DNA of 64,000 nucleotides from Bacillus yapensis (GCF_005280205.1 NZ_SUND01000003.1:186001-250000); one strand, 5' to 3'; positions 41,452 to 50,929 are shown, counted from the first letter of the stretch. Made by a program: numbers and translations. Notes: a model not told the origin generated them from the sequence alone.

Positions 41452-42615
41452 TTAGACTTTATTATCAGCTTCATCCTCAACTACACCTAAGAAGGACTGA
41501 AATACTTCATTTCCTAAAAAGCGCCCTTTTTTCGTTAACATGATCTGATTGTTTTGTACATCAATTAGGCCCTTTTCTGTTAGTTCTTTCATTTCCTTTT
41601 TAAATAATTCGAGAGGATTCTTTCCATATCTATCGATAAACCTTTGGATCGAAACACCTTTATTTTTTCTTAATCCAAGAAACATTTCCTCCTCCATTTG
41701 TTCTGCTGCAGTCGGTACAGTTTCTTCAAGAATTGGCAGATTCATTTGCTGAAGAGGTTCCATATATTTTTTTAACGGACCAAAGTTTGAGCGTCTTTTC
41801 CCACTGACATACCCGTGCGCACCTGCGCCAAATCCATAATATTCATCATTATTCCAATACGTTAAGTTATGCTTACTCTCAAACCCAGGCAGAGCAAAAT
41901 TACTGATTTCGTATTGGGCAAAGCCATGCTTCGCCATTTCTTCCATTAGCACTTCGTACATCGCTGCTTCTGTATCTTCCCCAGGTAAAGGAAGACGACC
42001 TTTTCTCATCAAATTATAGAAAACGGTTTTAGGCTCGATAATTAAGGAATAGCCAGAATAATGATTGATATCTAGCGAAAAAGAAGTTTCCAATGTTTCA
42101 CGGAAATCATCTAAAGTTTGCCCCGGTAAGCTATAAATTAAATCAACTGAGATATTTTCAAATCCCGCCGTTTTAGCTAGTTCTATTGATTTAAAGACAT
42201 CTGCTGCACGATGTGTCCGACCAATACGCTTCAGTAATTCATCATTAAAGGTCTGCACACCAAAGCTCAATCGATTGACCCCTGCATCGTGAAGGATTTG
42301 AAACTTCTCCTTCGACAAATCTCCTGGATTAGCCTCAAAGGTAAATTCCGTTTGTTGATTATACGGAAGAAGGTCATTAATGGTTTCACACAAGAATTGT
42401 AATTGCTTCTCATTAAGAGCCGTTGGTGTTCCACCTCCGACAAAGATCGAGTCTAAATGAGTCGTCGGCGCTGTTTCTAGCGTAAGTTCTGTTTCTTTTT
42501 TTAATGAATTCAAGTATTCATCAACAGGCTGTCCCTGTAAAAAAACTTTATTAAAATCACAATAATGGCAAATATGCTCACAAAAAGGGATGTGTATATA
42601 GGCCGCTTTTATCAT
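41452..42615 (-). CDS. hemW: Radical SAM protein HemW (haem chaperone)
   Basis: The 387 residues have the radical-SAM CxxxCxxC in CEHICHYCDF, then IFVGGGTPT, FGVQTF and an HemN C-terminal domain. It lacks the extra N-terminal segment of HemN, so is more likely HemW (haem trafficking) than coproporphyrinogen oxidase. It follows lepA across a 77-bp gap with a terminator-like hairpin. Confidence 0.94.
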   Translation of the reverse strand: MIKAAYIHIPFCEHICHYCDFNKVFLQGQPVDEYLNSLKKETELTLETAPTTHLDSIFVGGGTPTALNEKQLQFLCETINDLLPYNQQTEFTFEANPGDLSKEKFQILHDAGVNRLSFGVQTFNDELLKRIGRTHRAADVFKSIELAKTAGFENISVDLIYSLPGQTLDDFRETLETSFSLDINHYSGYSLIIEPKTVFYNLMRKGRLPLPGEDTEAAMYEVLMEEMAKHGFAQYEISNFALPGFESKHNLTYWNNDEYYGFGAGAHGYVSGKRRSNFGPLKKYMEPLQQMNLPILEETVPTAAEQMEEEMFLGLRKNKGVSIQRFIDRYGKNPLELFKKEMKELTEKGLIDVQNNQIMLTKKGRFLGNEVFQSFLGVVEDEADNKV

Positions 42616-42642
42616 TTAGATCACTACCTTGATTAAAATATG

Positions 42643-42686
42643 AAAAAGAGGTTAGCGTGCTTGCGGACAAGCCAGCCTAACCCCTC
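42643..42686 (-). terminator. Terminator-like hairpin between lepA and hemW
   Basis: GAGGTTAGC (42648-42656) pairs with GCCTAACCCCTC (42675-42686), with CAAG/CTTG in the loop; minus transcript continues TTTTTCATATTTT. The hemW start is only 28 bp beyond, leaving no room for a separate promoter. Confidence 0.8.
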
Positions 42687-42692
42687 ATCATG

Positions 42693-44528
42693 TTATTTTT
42701 TCGAATTACTATCGTCCATTTTTAGGACAGCCATAAACGCTTCTTGTGGTACCTCAACGGAACCTACTTGCTTCATGCGCTTTTTACCTTCTTTTTGCTT
42801 CTCCAATAGCTTTCTCTTACGGGAAATGTCTCCCCCATAACATTTAGCCAATACGTTCTTACGCATCGCCTTAATTGTTGAACGAGCGACAATTTTTTGT
42901 CCAATAGCTGCTTGGATTGGCACTTCGAATTGCTGTCTAGGAATTAATTCCTTTAATTTCTCAACAATGATTTTTCCGCGATCATAAGCAAAGTCCTTAT
43001 GAACAATAAAGCTTAACGCATCGACTTGTTCAGCATTTAAAAGAATGTCCATTTTTACAAGCTTTGATTCTTTATAACCAATCAGCTCATAATCAAATGA
43101 AGCATAGCCTTTTGTGCTAGATTTCAACTGGTCGAAGAAATCATAAACGATTTCAGAAAGTGGGATTTCATAAACAATACTTACACGAGTTTCATCTAAG
43201 TATTGCATGTCAATGAAGGTTCCACGCTTTTCCTGACAAATTTCCATAATCGCACCTACATAATCATTCGGAGCCATCATTGTCGCTTTTACATAAGGTT
43301 CTTCAATGCGATCAATTTTTTGCGGATCAGGCATATCGGATGGGTTGTCAATCTTAATCTGTGAACCGTCTGTTAGAACTACTTCATAGATAACACTTGG
43401 AGCAGTTGTAATTAAGTCAATCTTGAACTCTCTTTCAATTCTCTCTTGAATAATTTCCATATGAAGAAGTCCAAGGAATCCACAGCGGAAACCGAATCCT
43501 AATGCTTGGGAAGTTTCAGGCTCGAATTGAAGAGCTGAATCGTTCAACTCTAGTTTTTCAAGTGCTTCTCTTAAGTCATTGAATTTCGCACTATCAATCG
43601 GATATAAACCACAATATACCATTGGGTTCAAACGACGATAGCCTGGAAGTGCTTCAGTTGCACCATTTTTCGCATTGGTAATCGTATCACCCACACGAGT
43701 ATCGCCAACATTTTTAATCGCAGCTGTTAAGAATCCTACATCTCCGACAGAAAGTTCTTCTGCAAGAACTGGTTTCGGATTGAAAACCCCTACTTCTGTA
43801 ACTTCGAATTCTTTTCCAGTTGCCATCATTTTAATCTTGTCGCCTATTTTAACCGTACCTTCAACGACACGAATATAAGCTACTACCCCACGGTAGGCAT
43901 CATACAAGGAATCGAAAATAAGTGCTTTCAATGGAGCTTCTGGGTCTCCAGTTGGAGCAGGGACTTTTTCGACGATTTGTTCAAGAATGTCTTCAATTCC
44001 AATTCCTGCTTTTGCACTCGCTAATACAGCTTCAGATGCATCTAACCCAATAACCTCTTCAATCTCATTTCGAACGCGTTCAGGGTCTGCACTAGGTAAA
44101 TCAATTTTATTGATTACTGGGACAATTTCCAGATCATTGTCTAATGCCAAATAAACATTGGCCAATGTCTGAGCCTCAATCCCTTGCGCTGCATCTACAA
44201 CTAAAATTGCACCCTCACACGCCGCTAAGCTACGAGACACCTCATACGTAAAATCGACGTGTCCAGGAGTATCTATTAAATGCAATGTATAGATTTCTCC
44301 GTCTTTTGCTTTGTATTTTAATTGAACTGAGTTCAGTTTAATTGTAATTCCACGTTCTCTTTCAAGATCCATTGAATCAAGGAGCTGGTCCTTCATTTCA
44401 CGGGATGTTAAGGCATTTGTTTTTTCTAAAATTCTATCAGCTAAAGTCGACTTTCCATGGTCGATATGAGCGATGATGGAAAAATTTCGAATCTTTGACT
44501 GTCTATTAAGCCGTTCTTCTCTGTTCAT
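42693..44528 (-). CDS. lepA: Elongation factor 4 (LepA)
   Basis: GTPase that acts on ribosomes and in initiation/biogenesis. 611 residues from ATG at 44528 (AGGAGTGAACG). G1 [10 protein letters not shown]2 RGITI, G3 DTPGHVDF, G4 NKIDLP, then EF-G-like domains II, III, V and the LepA C-terminal domain ([20 protein letters not shown]). The upstream extension lacks a Shine-Dalgarno. Confidence 0.97.
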   Translation of the reverse strand: MNREERLNRQSKIRNFSIIAHIDHGKSTLADRILEKTNALTSREMKDQLLDSMDLERERGITIKLNSVQLKYKAKDGEIYTLHLIDTPGHVDFTYEVSRSLAACEGAILVVDAAQGIEAQTLANVYLALDNDLEIVPVINKIDLPSADPERVRNEIEEVIGLDASEAVLASAKAGIGIEDILEQIVEKVPAPTGDPEAPLKALIFDSLYDAYRGVVAYIRVVEGTVKIGDKIKMMATGKEFEVTEVGVFNPKPVLAEELSVGDVGFLTAAIKNVGDTRVGDTITNAKNGATEALPGYRRLNPMVYCGLYPIDSAKFNDLREALEKLELNDSALQFEPETSQALGFGFRCGFLGLLHMEIIQERIEREFKIDLITTAPSVIYEVVLTDGSQIKIDNPSDMPDPQKIDRIEEPYVKATMMAPNDYVGAIMEICQEKRGTFIDMQYLDETRVSIVYEIPLSEIVYDFFDQLKSSTKGYASFDYELIGYKESKLVKMDILLNAEQVDALSFIVHKDFAYDRGKIIVEKLKELIPRQQFEVPIQAAIGQKIVARSTIKAMRKNVLAKCYGGDISRKRKLLEKQKEGKKRMKQVGSVEVPQEAFMAVLKMDDSNSKK

Positions 44529-44599
44529 ATCGTTCACTCCTACTATACTCGCACAAGAGTTAGCTTCACCAAATATAATCTCTATGTACACTATTTTTG

Positions 44600-44628
44600 A
44601 TTATATCAGTCGACTCTGCAAGATTCAA
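44600..44628 (-). promoter_or_regulatory. Sigma-A promoter of lepA
   Basis: TTGAAT (44623-44628), 17-bp spacer, TATAAT (44600-44605), 72 bp upstream of lepA. Confidence 0.87.
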
Positions 44629-44657
44629 CGGAAAAAACATTGGATGGAGCACCGTAT

Positions 44658-44999
44658 TTAGCCTTCTATTATATCAGTGATCAACTCTATCGACTTTCTC
44701 GTAATAGCCGAAATACCATCGGCTAACGTTTTTCCGATAGAAGAAAAGAAATTATAGGCCTTCATTTCCTCAAGCTTTTCCTTCTTTTCTGCGAGATTGT
44801 GACTATTAATATCATTGCCGAGAACAGAGACCTCCATTTGCCCACCCTCGTTTTGGTTCACATTTAGCGCACTTTTAAAATCAGCATCCTCAAAGCCCTT
44901 CATCCGATGAATACCTTGATTTGCTTGCTGCATCCCGAATAAAACCGACACGAACATTAAGGCGGCGACAAAGATAAATTTTAGAAAAAACCTTTTCAT
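44658..44999 (-). CDS. yqxA: YqxA family protein (DUF3679)
   Basis: A 113-residue protein starting MKRFFLKFIFVAALMFVSVL with one N-terminal membrane segment and an otherwise soluble external part with a charged helix (LAEKKEKLEEMKAYNF). YqxA lies between spoIIP and lepA in Bacillus; function unknown, likely sporulation-linked. SD AAGAGGTG precedes ATG at 44999. Confidence 0.85.
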   Translation of the reverse strand: MKRFFLKFIFVAALMFVSVLFGMQQANQGIHRMKGFEDADFKSALNVNQNEGGQMEVSVLGNDINSHNLAEKKEKLEEMKAYNFFSSIGKTLADGISAITRKSIELITDIIEG

Positions 45000-45034
45000 T
45001 TTGAGCACCTCTTTGACTAACTGCGTATTTCTTT

Positions 45035-45067
45035 TAAAAGCGGGCAATCGTCCTTTACCGATTACCC
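45035..45067 (-). terminator. Weak terminator between spoIIP and yqxA
   Basis: GGGCAATCG (45042-45050) pairs with CGATTACCC (45059-45067); the minus transcript has CTTTTAAAAG after it. Confidence 0.6.
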
Positions 45068-45076
45068 ACCTTAAAA

Positions 45077-46279
45077 TTACTGTTCATCTGCTGGTTCACT
45101 TGTTGGCTGATCGACACTTTCTGCATCCCAGAATATTTCACTAAATACATTAGCAAATGCATCGGCTGAGCGATTCAATTCCTCAAAAGTGTTATCCACA
45201 CCACCAAACTCAATTAACATCGCATTCCCTGACAAGTCCTGGTTAAACTTACCATTGGTGCTTGCCCCTTTTTTCTCAATAACGCCACGGCTTAAGCCTG
45301 GATAGGCCGCCTCTAATTTTTCATGAATCTTTGTAGCCAATTGAAGGTTTTTTTCATAATTTGGATTTTCAGCGCCAATGACAAAAGCTAGTTTCGCATA
45401 TGCTTGCCCATTGATATCTATCGTCGTATGTTCTTTTCGTTTAGAATCTCGATGAATATCAATTAAATAAGTTAAATCTTTATTATTGGTAATGGCCGCT
45501 TCGACCACATTTCTTGATTCATCATAAGATCTTCCATATGTTAATCCTTTTTCGTTTAGATTTGTCATAATATCTGTTTTATCTACGACTGTTCCAATGC
45601 CCTTACTTTCGAGTTGCCCAAGCAAGTGGTCACCAATTTTCGTTACGTTAATTTTTGAATGCTGTGCACTGTTAGGATCCGTCACTCCTTTTAAATATGG
45701 GAGAAAGGACTCTCGTGTATGGGAAAAATAAATATAAACCATCTTTTTGTCTCCCGTTGTCTGGGACGGATTTGTCGTGTTGTCCGAGTTATTCTCATCA
45801 AGCCCTTCCGTATTTTGCAAGTCTGCTTCATTCTCCTCTTTTAATACTTCTGGTGGAGGAGAAGATTCAATCGGTAAGTTCGTATAATTCGTTCCTTGCC
45901 CAGCAACAACGATTCGCCCATCAAACAATGAAAATCCAGGCAACTCTCTTCCAAGCAAACTCCGCGGATCATCTAGACTAACATTCGTAGATAGCTTGAA
46001 CATTAAGCTAGACAACTTTACATCAGAGCCTTTTTCAGGTAGTGCTTGTAGTAATGCGTGATTCTCCGTTCCAAAAAGTTGAAAAAGGATTTCTCCATTA
46101 ATATTTGAAGTAGCTGTATTAATAGAGGATGACTTCAAACGATATTCCGGGTTTAACGACGTGATCAATCCACTTACGGAAAACATAAGCAACAGTACCA
46201 ATGCTACTACCATGAAAAAATTGAGTAGGCTTGTCCCTTGAACCGTTACGACAAAAGATGAGTTTCTATTATATTTCAT
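45077..46279 (-). CDS. spoIIP: Stage II sporulation protein P (cell wall amidase/endopeptidase)
   Basis: Removes septal peptidoglycan and drives engulfment together with SpoIID and SpoIIM. The 400 residues have an N-terminal TM (22-45) and the SpoIIP amidase domain with YFSHTRESFLPYL, YLIDIHRDS and MLIEFGGVDN, holding the likely zinc His/Glu ligands. ATG at 46279 has GAGGTGG. Sits downstream of gpr. Confidence 0.95.
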   Translation of the reverse strand: MKYNRNSSFVVTVQGTSLLNFFMVVALVLLLMFSVSGLITSLNPEYRLKSSSINTATSNINGEILFQLFGTENHALLQALPEKGSDVKLSSLMFKLSTNVSLDDPRSLLGRELPGFSLFDGRIVVAGQGTNYTNLPIESSPPPEVLKEENEADLQNTEGLDENNSDNTTNPSQTTGDKKMVYIYFSHTRESFLPYLKGVTDPNSAQHSKINVTKIGDHLLGQLESKGIGTVVDKTDIMTNLNEKGLTYGRSYDESRNVVEAAITNNKDLTYLIDIHRDSKRKEHTTIDINGQAYAKLAFVIGAENPNYEKNLQLATKIHEKLEAAYPGLSRGVIEKKGASTNGKFNQDLSGNAMLIEFGGVDNTFEELNRSADAFANVFSEIFWDAESVDQPTSEPADEQ

Positions 46280-46361
46280 TGTTCCACCTCTCAAAGTAAG
46301 TCTACTAATTCATATGACTTTACTAGAGAAGATAGAACAAACGTCTATTATTTTTACATTA

Positions 46362-47489
46362 CTATCTTGTATAATATCCTGCATTGTCTTGATTGACTGA
46401 CTTGTGCAATGCAGAATTTAATCCATTTGCAACCAAATTTGCCATGTCTTCGATAAAGACATCAACTTCCTTTGGGGTTACCATCAGATTATGTCCAAGA
46501 GGAGAAAGGACCTCAGAGATTAATTTTCTTTTTTCCTCTTCTTCTAACGTTCCGATCATTCCTAAGAAGGTTTTACGGTGATGCTCTTCTGGTAAATCCT
46601 CTTCCGTCAGCTTTTTTCTTTTTCCAAAAGTCATCCCAGCAGGAGCCAGTGCACGGGATGGTCGGTTGCCTTCCTTAAGTTCCTTGCCGAAATGCTTCAG
46701 AATATAATCGATCGTATCGCTCGTAATTGACACAGCGTCCACCACGGTGGGAATTCCGATGGCAACTACCGGGATCCCTAATGTCTCTTTACTTAATTCT
46801 TTCCTTTTATTCCCGACTCCAGATCCCGGATGGATCCCTGTATCGGAAATTTGAATAGTCGAATTGACTCTTTCAATCGATCTTGCTGCAAGTGCGTCGA
46901 TCGCAATGACGAAATCCGGTTTTGTTTTTTCCACTACGCCTCGGATGATATCACTCGTTTCAATCCCAGTAAGTCCCATAACCCCTGGGGCAATCGCACT
47001 TACAGGACGATAACCTTCCTCTACACTTTCAGGCTGTAATTCATAGAGATGTCTTGTGATTAAAAGATTTTCACATACTTGAGGGCCTAAAGCATCAGGG
47101 GTGACATTCCAATTTCCTAATCCAACTACTAAGCATGAAGCATTTTCTCCAATCCCTAGTTGCTTAATGAAATGGGAAAATTCATTCGCGAAGACTTCTT
47201 CTACCTTTTGTTGTAGCTCTGTATCCTGTTGACGAATCCCGATCACTTCAAGTGTCAGATATTTTCCTTCCTTTTTTCCGAGTGCTACTGCTCCTTGTTT
47301 TGTAATTTCTACTAAGGAGACTTTGATGTCGTTTTCTTCTTTCTCCTTAATAATCACACCTTCAATTTGTGAGATATCCTTTTCCCCATAAAGAGCACTT
47401 TGTTCACGCTCTGCAATGACCATTTCTCTCGCCTCTACTGCTAAATCCGTACGGACAGAAAACTTGCTTAAATCGATTGAATTCTCCAT
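46362..47489 (-). CDS. gpr: Germination protease (GPR)
   Basis: Spore protease that degrades small acid-soluble spore proteins at germination. 375 residues. The propeptide start has [10 protein letters not shown], which resembles the SASP cleavage site. Core motifs [16 protein letters not shown] and GIPTVVDAV are typical. AGGTGAGG precedes ATG. A forespore promoter match lies upstream. Confidence 0.96.
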   Translation of the reverse strand: MENSIDLSKFSVRTDLAVEAREMVIAEREQSALYGEKDISQIEGVIIKEKEENDIKVSLVEITKQGAVALGKKEGKYLTLEVIGIRQQDTELQQKVEEVFANEFSHFIKQLGIGENASCLVVGLGNWNVTPDALGPQVCENLLITRHLYELQPESVEEGYRPVSAIAPGVMGLTGIETSDIIRGVVEKTKPDFVIAIDALAARSIERVNSTIQISDTGIHPGSGVGNKRKELSKETLGIPVVAIGIPTVVDAVSITSDTIDYILKHFGKELKEGNRPSRALAPAGMTFGKRKKLTEEDLPEEHHRKTFLGMIGTLEEEEKRKLISEVLSPLGHNLMVTPKEVDVFIEDMANLVANGLNSALHKSVNQDNAGYYTR

Positions 47490-47528
47490 CTAAAGATCGC
47501 CTCACCTGTTTTATTTTGAAAAATATTC

Positions 47529-47557
47529 TATTATTTCCACATAAAAGTTAACTATTC
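47529..47557 (-). promoter_or_regulatory. Putative forespore (sigma-F/G) promoter of gpr
   Basis: On the minus strand GAATA (47553-47557), a 14-bp spacer and GGAAATAATA (47529-47538). The -10 fits GGnrAnAmTw completely; the -35 has one mismatch and the spacer is 1 bp short. gpr is transcribed in the forespore in B. subtilis. Confidence 0.55.
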
Positions 47558-47686
47558 TCTAGCATTGCCGCTGAAATTATAAAAAATTCATTTGTTATTC
47601 AATTGAGTTTGACTTAAAATAAATAGATAGTATTGCAAAACCAAGAACCGTTTGATAAAATATTTCTTGTTCTGCAAATTATGTAT

Positions 47687-47715
47687 TTGAACGTGAATGT
47701 CGAGTTTTATATAAT
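47687..47715 (+). promoter_or_regulatory. Sigma-A promoter of rpsT
   Basis: TTGAAC (47687-47692), 17-bp spacer, TATAAT (47710-47715), 29 bp before the rpsT start. Confidence 0.88.
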
Positions 47716-47743
47716 CTCGATTGCTTTGTGGGAGGTGAATGGA

Positions 47744-48010
47744 ATGGCAAATATTAAATCTGCTATCAAGCGTGCTAAGACAAGTGAAGAGCGTAGCGCT
47801 CATAACTCTACAGTTAAATCTGCAATGCGTACTGCTGTTAAAAAAGTAGAAGCTGCAGTTGTAAATAACGACGAAGCTGCTGCAAAGGCAAGTTTTGTAG
47901 AAGCTGCTAGTAAATTAGATAAGGCTGCTGCAAAAGGTTTAATCCACAAAAATGCGGCTGCTCGTAAACAATCTCGTTTAGCTAAGAAGTTAAACTCTTT
48001 AAACGCGTAA
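47744..48010 (+). CDS. rpsT: 30S ribosomal protein S20
   Basis: Basic 88-residue ribosomal protein starting [17 protein letters not shown]; ends [30 protein letters not shown] lies before the ATG at 47744. The 37-residue upstream in-frame extension would start before the promoter and is rejected. Confidence 0.97.
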   Translation: MANIKSAIKRAKTSEERSAHNSTVKSAMRTAVKKVEAAVVNNDEAAAKASFVEAASKLDKAAAKGLIHKNAAARKQSRLAKKLNSLNA

Positions 48011-48017
48011 TTGTGTC

Positions 48018-48082
48018 AGGCTATCTTTTATAGATAGCCTTTTTATTTTGTATAAAAAAGGGAACCTCGTGAGGTTCCCTTT
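48018..48082 (+). terminator. Double terminator after rpsT
   Basis: First hairpin AGGCTATC/GATAGCCT (48018-48040) with TTTTTATTTT. A second perfect hairpin AAAGGGAACCTC/GAGGTTCCCTTT (48057-48082) follows, flanked by A and T runs on both sides. Confidence 0.88.
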
Positions 48083-48105
48083 CATTGTCATATTGAAAAT
48101 AGACC

Positions 48106-48193
48106 GTCGATTTCCACTCCGGGTGGACGCTTTCCGTGGGGCGGGGTCGAGCCGCTTTTCCCACTGGAGTCGCCACCCTCCGCTCCAATCAAC
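48106..48193. repeat. Dispersed repeat family B, copy 4
   Basis: Begins GTCGATTTCCACTCCGGGTG and ends CCGCTCCAATCAAC (88 bp). The arms (GGGTGG...CCACCC) pair, giving a hairpin like the other copies. It lies after the rpsT terminators; the next 220 bp to 48413 are AT-rich with no visible feature. Confidence 0.78.
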
Positions 48194-48413
48194 TGGTTTA
48201 AGTTATTCTATGTAGTGCACACTTCTTCTTACAAACATATCTAAATTATATATACCGCCTCTGCACAATCACTTTTCCAATTACTATAAATCTGTCCAGC
48301 GTATTATCTTCTCATCAATTATTTTTCACATCAAAAAATAATAAATTTTATTTTATCTATATCAGTTGGATGGTAAAATTTAGTTAATTCATTTTCATTA
48401 AAGGAGTGAAGTA

Positions 48414-48623
48414 ATGGAAGTATTATTAACAAGTCTTTTTTCAGCCATCATTATATTTATTACTATTTTTTCATTGATGAAGGCTTTCATTATCGCTTAT
48501 AAGAGGAATGAAATATCACTTCGGAGATTCATTGTTTTTTCGACGTTTTCAATGGTAATAGGTATAATAGTCGCTTCTTTGTTACCTTTTGGTTATCAGA
48601 AAATTTTTGATTACTTATACTAA
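48414..48623 (+). CDS. Small membrane protein of unknown function
   Basis: I do not recognise this gene. The 69 residues hold two hydrophobic segments (about 3-28, LLTSLFSAIIIFITIFSLM, and 42-60, FSTFSMVIGIIVASLL) joined by a basic turn KRNEISLRR. AAAGGAGTGAAG before ATG at 48414 supports real translation. It is AT-rich and lies in an accessory patch between rpsT and holA. Confidence 0.6.
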   Translation: MEVLLTSLFSAIIIFITIFSLMKAFIIAYKRNEISLRRFIVFSTFSMVIGIIVASLLPFGYQKIFDYLY

Positions 48624-48777
48624 CTCTTTTAAATATATCTAAATTCACTCAGAGCAGGGTCTCTACTCCTATCAAGAGTTACTTTTTGTATAGTTAAAGC
48701 TTAAGTGTTTATACGCTAGAGTACTACCATGGAGATGCTCTCTTGAGGATATCTCACTTTCTTATTGAGGTGATTAC

Positions 48778-49260
48778 GTGGATCATGATGAGTACAAGGC
48801 ATATTTGAAGCAGCAATATTCCCATGAAATTCGACCGTTACAATCAGTTAATGACGTTATCTCCGCATTTCAAAAAAAATTAGATATTGCCGAAACAGAA
48901 TTATCAGAATCCGAAGCTATTTTCTTAAAAATGACAATTCCTAACTATATTAATGCACACAAAAACAACCCTATAAAATCTAACTTGGATAACTTAAATT
49001 TCATTTCGTATGGTGTAGTAAGAAATGAAAAAAGTGATCATTACTACAATCATATGAGGATTTCATCTGGTAATGAAAGAATACTTGTCATTATTGAATC
49101 CCAGTTAAATGCAATAACCTCCAATTGCGAAAAACTAAAAGTTGATATGCTTATCGAACGTGGAATCGACACATCTCATGTTAATCAAGAAACACCTGAG
49201 TTTTTTGCATATCTAATGCTTTTTGATTCTTATAAAGAGAATCATTGGCTACGCATGTAG
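48778..49260 (+). CDS. Uncharacterised protein
   Basis: I do not recognise this gene. The 160 residues begin with GTG (SD GAGGTGA 7 nt upstream) as MDHDEYKAYLKQQYSHEIRP. There is a helical N-terminal half (VISAFQKKLDIAETELSESE), then a central beta-looking region, and no TM or metal motif. The base composition is AT-rich. It shares the plus strand with the small membrane protein 155 bp upstream; no promoter of its own is obvious. Confidence 0.6.
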   Translation: MDHDEYKAYLKQQYSHEIRPLQSVNDVISAFQKKLDIAETELSESEAIFLKMTIPNYINAHKNNPIKSNLDNLNFISYGVVRNEKSDHYYNHMRISSGNERILVIIESQLNAITSNCEKLKVDMLIERGIDTSHVNQETPEFFAYLMLFDSYKENHWLRM

Positions 49261-49313
49261 AGGATGGAAAGAGAATGTCTATATTTCAAAGAGTGGAAAT
49301 CCACCGTTTTAAA

Positions 49314-49343
49314 TAAAAAAAGGAACCAGCTAGGTTCCTTTTT
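49314..49343. terminator. Bidirectional terminator between the unknown gene and holA
   Basis: AAAGGAACC (49319-49327) and GGTTCCTTT (49333-49341) with A-run on one side and T-run on the other. It ends both converging transcripts. Confidence 0.88.
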
Positions 49344-50367
49344 ACGCTCTTCTTCCCTGTAGTCGGAAGAGGAACATTTCCATTAGGAGTTCTTTGTTCA
49401 TGCCGCCGGTTTTGGATTGGTAGTCGGCGTCGGCTAACATTTTCATGATTTCCGTTAGTTCTTCGTCTTTAAAAAGTTGTGCTTGTCCAGCAGCAAGTTT
49501 TACACGGAAAGGATGAACCTTGATAAGACCAGCGATTTGTTGTTGCCCATAGCCTCTTCTCGCTAATTCTTTTACCTGATAAATCAAACGGAACTGCCCC
49601 GATAGAATCGACATAATTTTTATAGGCTCTTCGTTCTGCTTTAATAAGTCATAGTAAATTCTAAAGGCCTCTTCAATTTTTTTATGGATAATCTTATCGA
49701 CTAAATCAAAAATATTTTGCTCTAAGGATCTAGATACGAGCTTATCGACCATTGCAGCAGTGATTTTTTGGCCCTCTGTGGCGTAAAGGGCTAGTTTATC
49801 AACTTCTGTTGTTAACATGGAGAGATGTGTCCCAGCAAGTGTGAGGATTTGCTGAATAGCATCCTCTTCAATTTCAACATTGTTGAGCCCAGCTCTTTCC
49901 TTAATCCAGGACCTTAACTCGTTTTCGTTCAGCTTTTTCGCTTCTCCGACAATTCCTTTTCTTTTTAATTCCTTCGTAATTTTCTTCCGCTCATCGAGTT
50001 TTTCATAGTTCCCTGCAAAAACAACAATGGTGTAAGGAGCCGGTTCCTCCAAGTAAGCCTCAAGCCGTTTTATGTTATGTTCAACTTTAGATTTTGATTT
50101 CTCAGCCGTTAAAAAGAAAGGATTGTTCAGGAATACGAGCCTTTTTTCACCCATAAAAGGGAAAGTTTCAGCATCCTCAATCGCTACTTCGATCGGAGTT
50201 TCCTCTAAGTCATAAACAGACAGATTAAATTCAGCCTCTTCCTCGTTTAATGCATATTTCGTTAATAAATGCTTTGTTTCATTGATAAGAAACGATTCTG
50301 TTCCATATAATAAATATATGGGAGAAAACTGCTTTTTCTTAATTTGTTTCCATAAATCTAAAACCAA
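49342..50367 (-). CDS. holA: DNA polymerase III delta subunit
   Basis: Clamp-loader delta subunit of the replicative polymerase (YqeN in B. subtilis). 341 residues starting (TTG) MVLDLWKQIKKKQFSPIYLLYGTE, with the AAA+-like collar and delta domains. C-terminal helices include KVHPFRVKLAAGQ. GGAG is 9 nt before the TTG. Confidence 0.93.
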   Translation of the reverse strand: MVLDLWKQIKKKQFSPIYLLYGTESFLINETKHLLTKYALNEEEAEFNLSVYDLEETPIEVAIEDAETFPFMGEKRLVFLNNPFFLTAEKSKSKVEHNIKRLEAYLEEPAPYTIVVFAGNYEKLDERKKITKELKRKGIVGEAKKLNENELRSWIKERAGLNNVEIEEDAIQQILTLAGTHLSMLTTEVDKLALYATEGQKITAAMVDKLVSRSLEQNIFDLVDKIIHKKIEEAFRIYYDLLKQNEEPIKIMSILSGQFRLIYQVKELARRGYGQQQIAGLIKVHPFRVKLAAGQAQLFKDEELTEIMKMLADADYQSKTGGMNKELLMEMFLFRLQGRRA

Positions 50368-50403
50368 TTTCCTTCGCTCCGATCATGTAAAATCCATATT
50401 ACA

Positions 50404-50432
50404 ATCGTATAGAAGGAAAGGACTTTTGACAA
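50404..50432 (-). promoter_or_regulatory. Putative sigma-A promoter of holA
   Basis: TTGTCA (50427-50432), 17-bp spacer, TACGAT (50404-50409) on the minus strand. Confidence 0.6.
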
Positions 50433-50473
50433 GGGGATTACATTATGTAAAGGCTAATTTTTAGAAATTAAAA

Positions 50474-50503
50474 GGGAACTGGCACCTCGAAGAACCAATT
50501 CCC
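50474..50503. other. Unexplained hairpin upstream of holA
   Basis: GGGAACTGG (50474-50482) pairs with CCAATTCCC (50495-50503) apart from one A-C mismatch. In the minus direction a T-run (TTTT) follows, but no minus-strand gene ends here, so its purpose is unclear. The surrounding 50504-50686 shows no gene. Confidence 0.55.
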
Positions 50504-50686
50504 GATTTATAGTAAACGCTAGCAAACAAGGCCTAGGATACTTATCTACTAGCGGTACACCCTTTGTATGAATTATTGTTACCTCGGATTTGCAAACTAT
50601 TTGTGACAACTCTTGTCAGTAAAGGAAAACTCAATTATACTAAGAAAAGCGTAAACATCTTATTTAAAAAAGTTAATTTAAATCCA

Positions 50687-50714
50687 TTGCTTTATGAAAT
50701 CCATCTACTATAAT
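50687..50714 (+). promoter_or_regulatory. Putative promoter of yqzM
   Basis: TTGCTT (50687-50692), 16-bp spacer, TATAAT (50709-50714), 20 bp before the yqzM start. Confidence 0.65.
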
Positions 50715-50733
50715 GGAAATGGGAGGGATTAGT

Positions 50734-50868
50734 GTGAATCCATTTGAAAAAGAAGTCCAAAGCAAACGAAATGACGCATTAGATGCAGGAGTAGGATTTA
50801 TCGCCTCTTTTGGTTTCTTTGCTATTTTATTCATTATCGCAACAGTTGTTAAACAAATCGGAGCTTAA
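50734..50868 (+). CDS. yqzM: YqzM family small membrane protein
   Basis: A 44-residue gene read from the sequence, starting with GTG as MNPFEKEVQSKRNDALDAGV, with one TM segment after residue 20 (FIASFGFFAILFIIATVV). It is the YqzM family found between holA and comEC in Bacillus; function unknown. GGGAGG lies 8 nt before GTG. Confidence 0.88.
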   Translation: MNPFEKEVQSKRNDALDAGVGFIASFGFFAILFIIATVVKQIGA

Positions 50869-50892
50869 GATTTACCTACATATTTTTTAACG

Positions 50893-50927
50893 GAGACTAC
50901 ACCAAAGTGTAGTCTCTTTTATTTTTC
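50893..50927. terminator. Terminator between yqzM and comEC
   Basis: GAGACTACAC (50893-50902) pairs with GTGTAGTCTC (50907-50916) followed by TTTTATTTTT. Confidence 0.9.
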
Positions 50928-50929
50928 GC

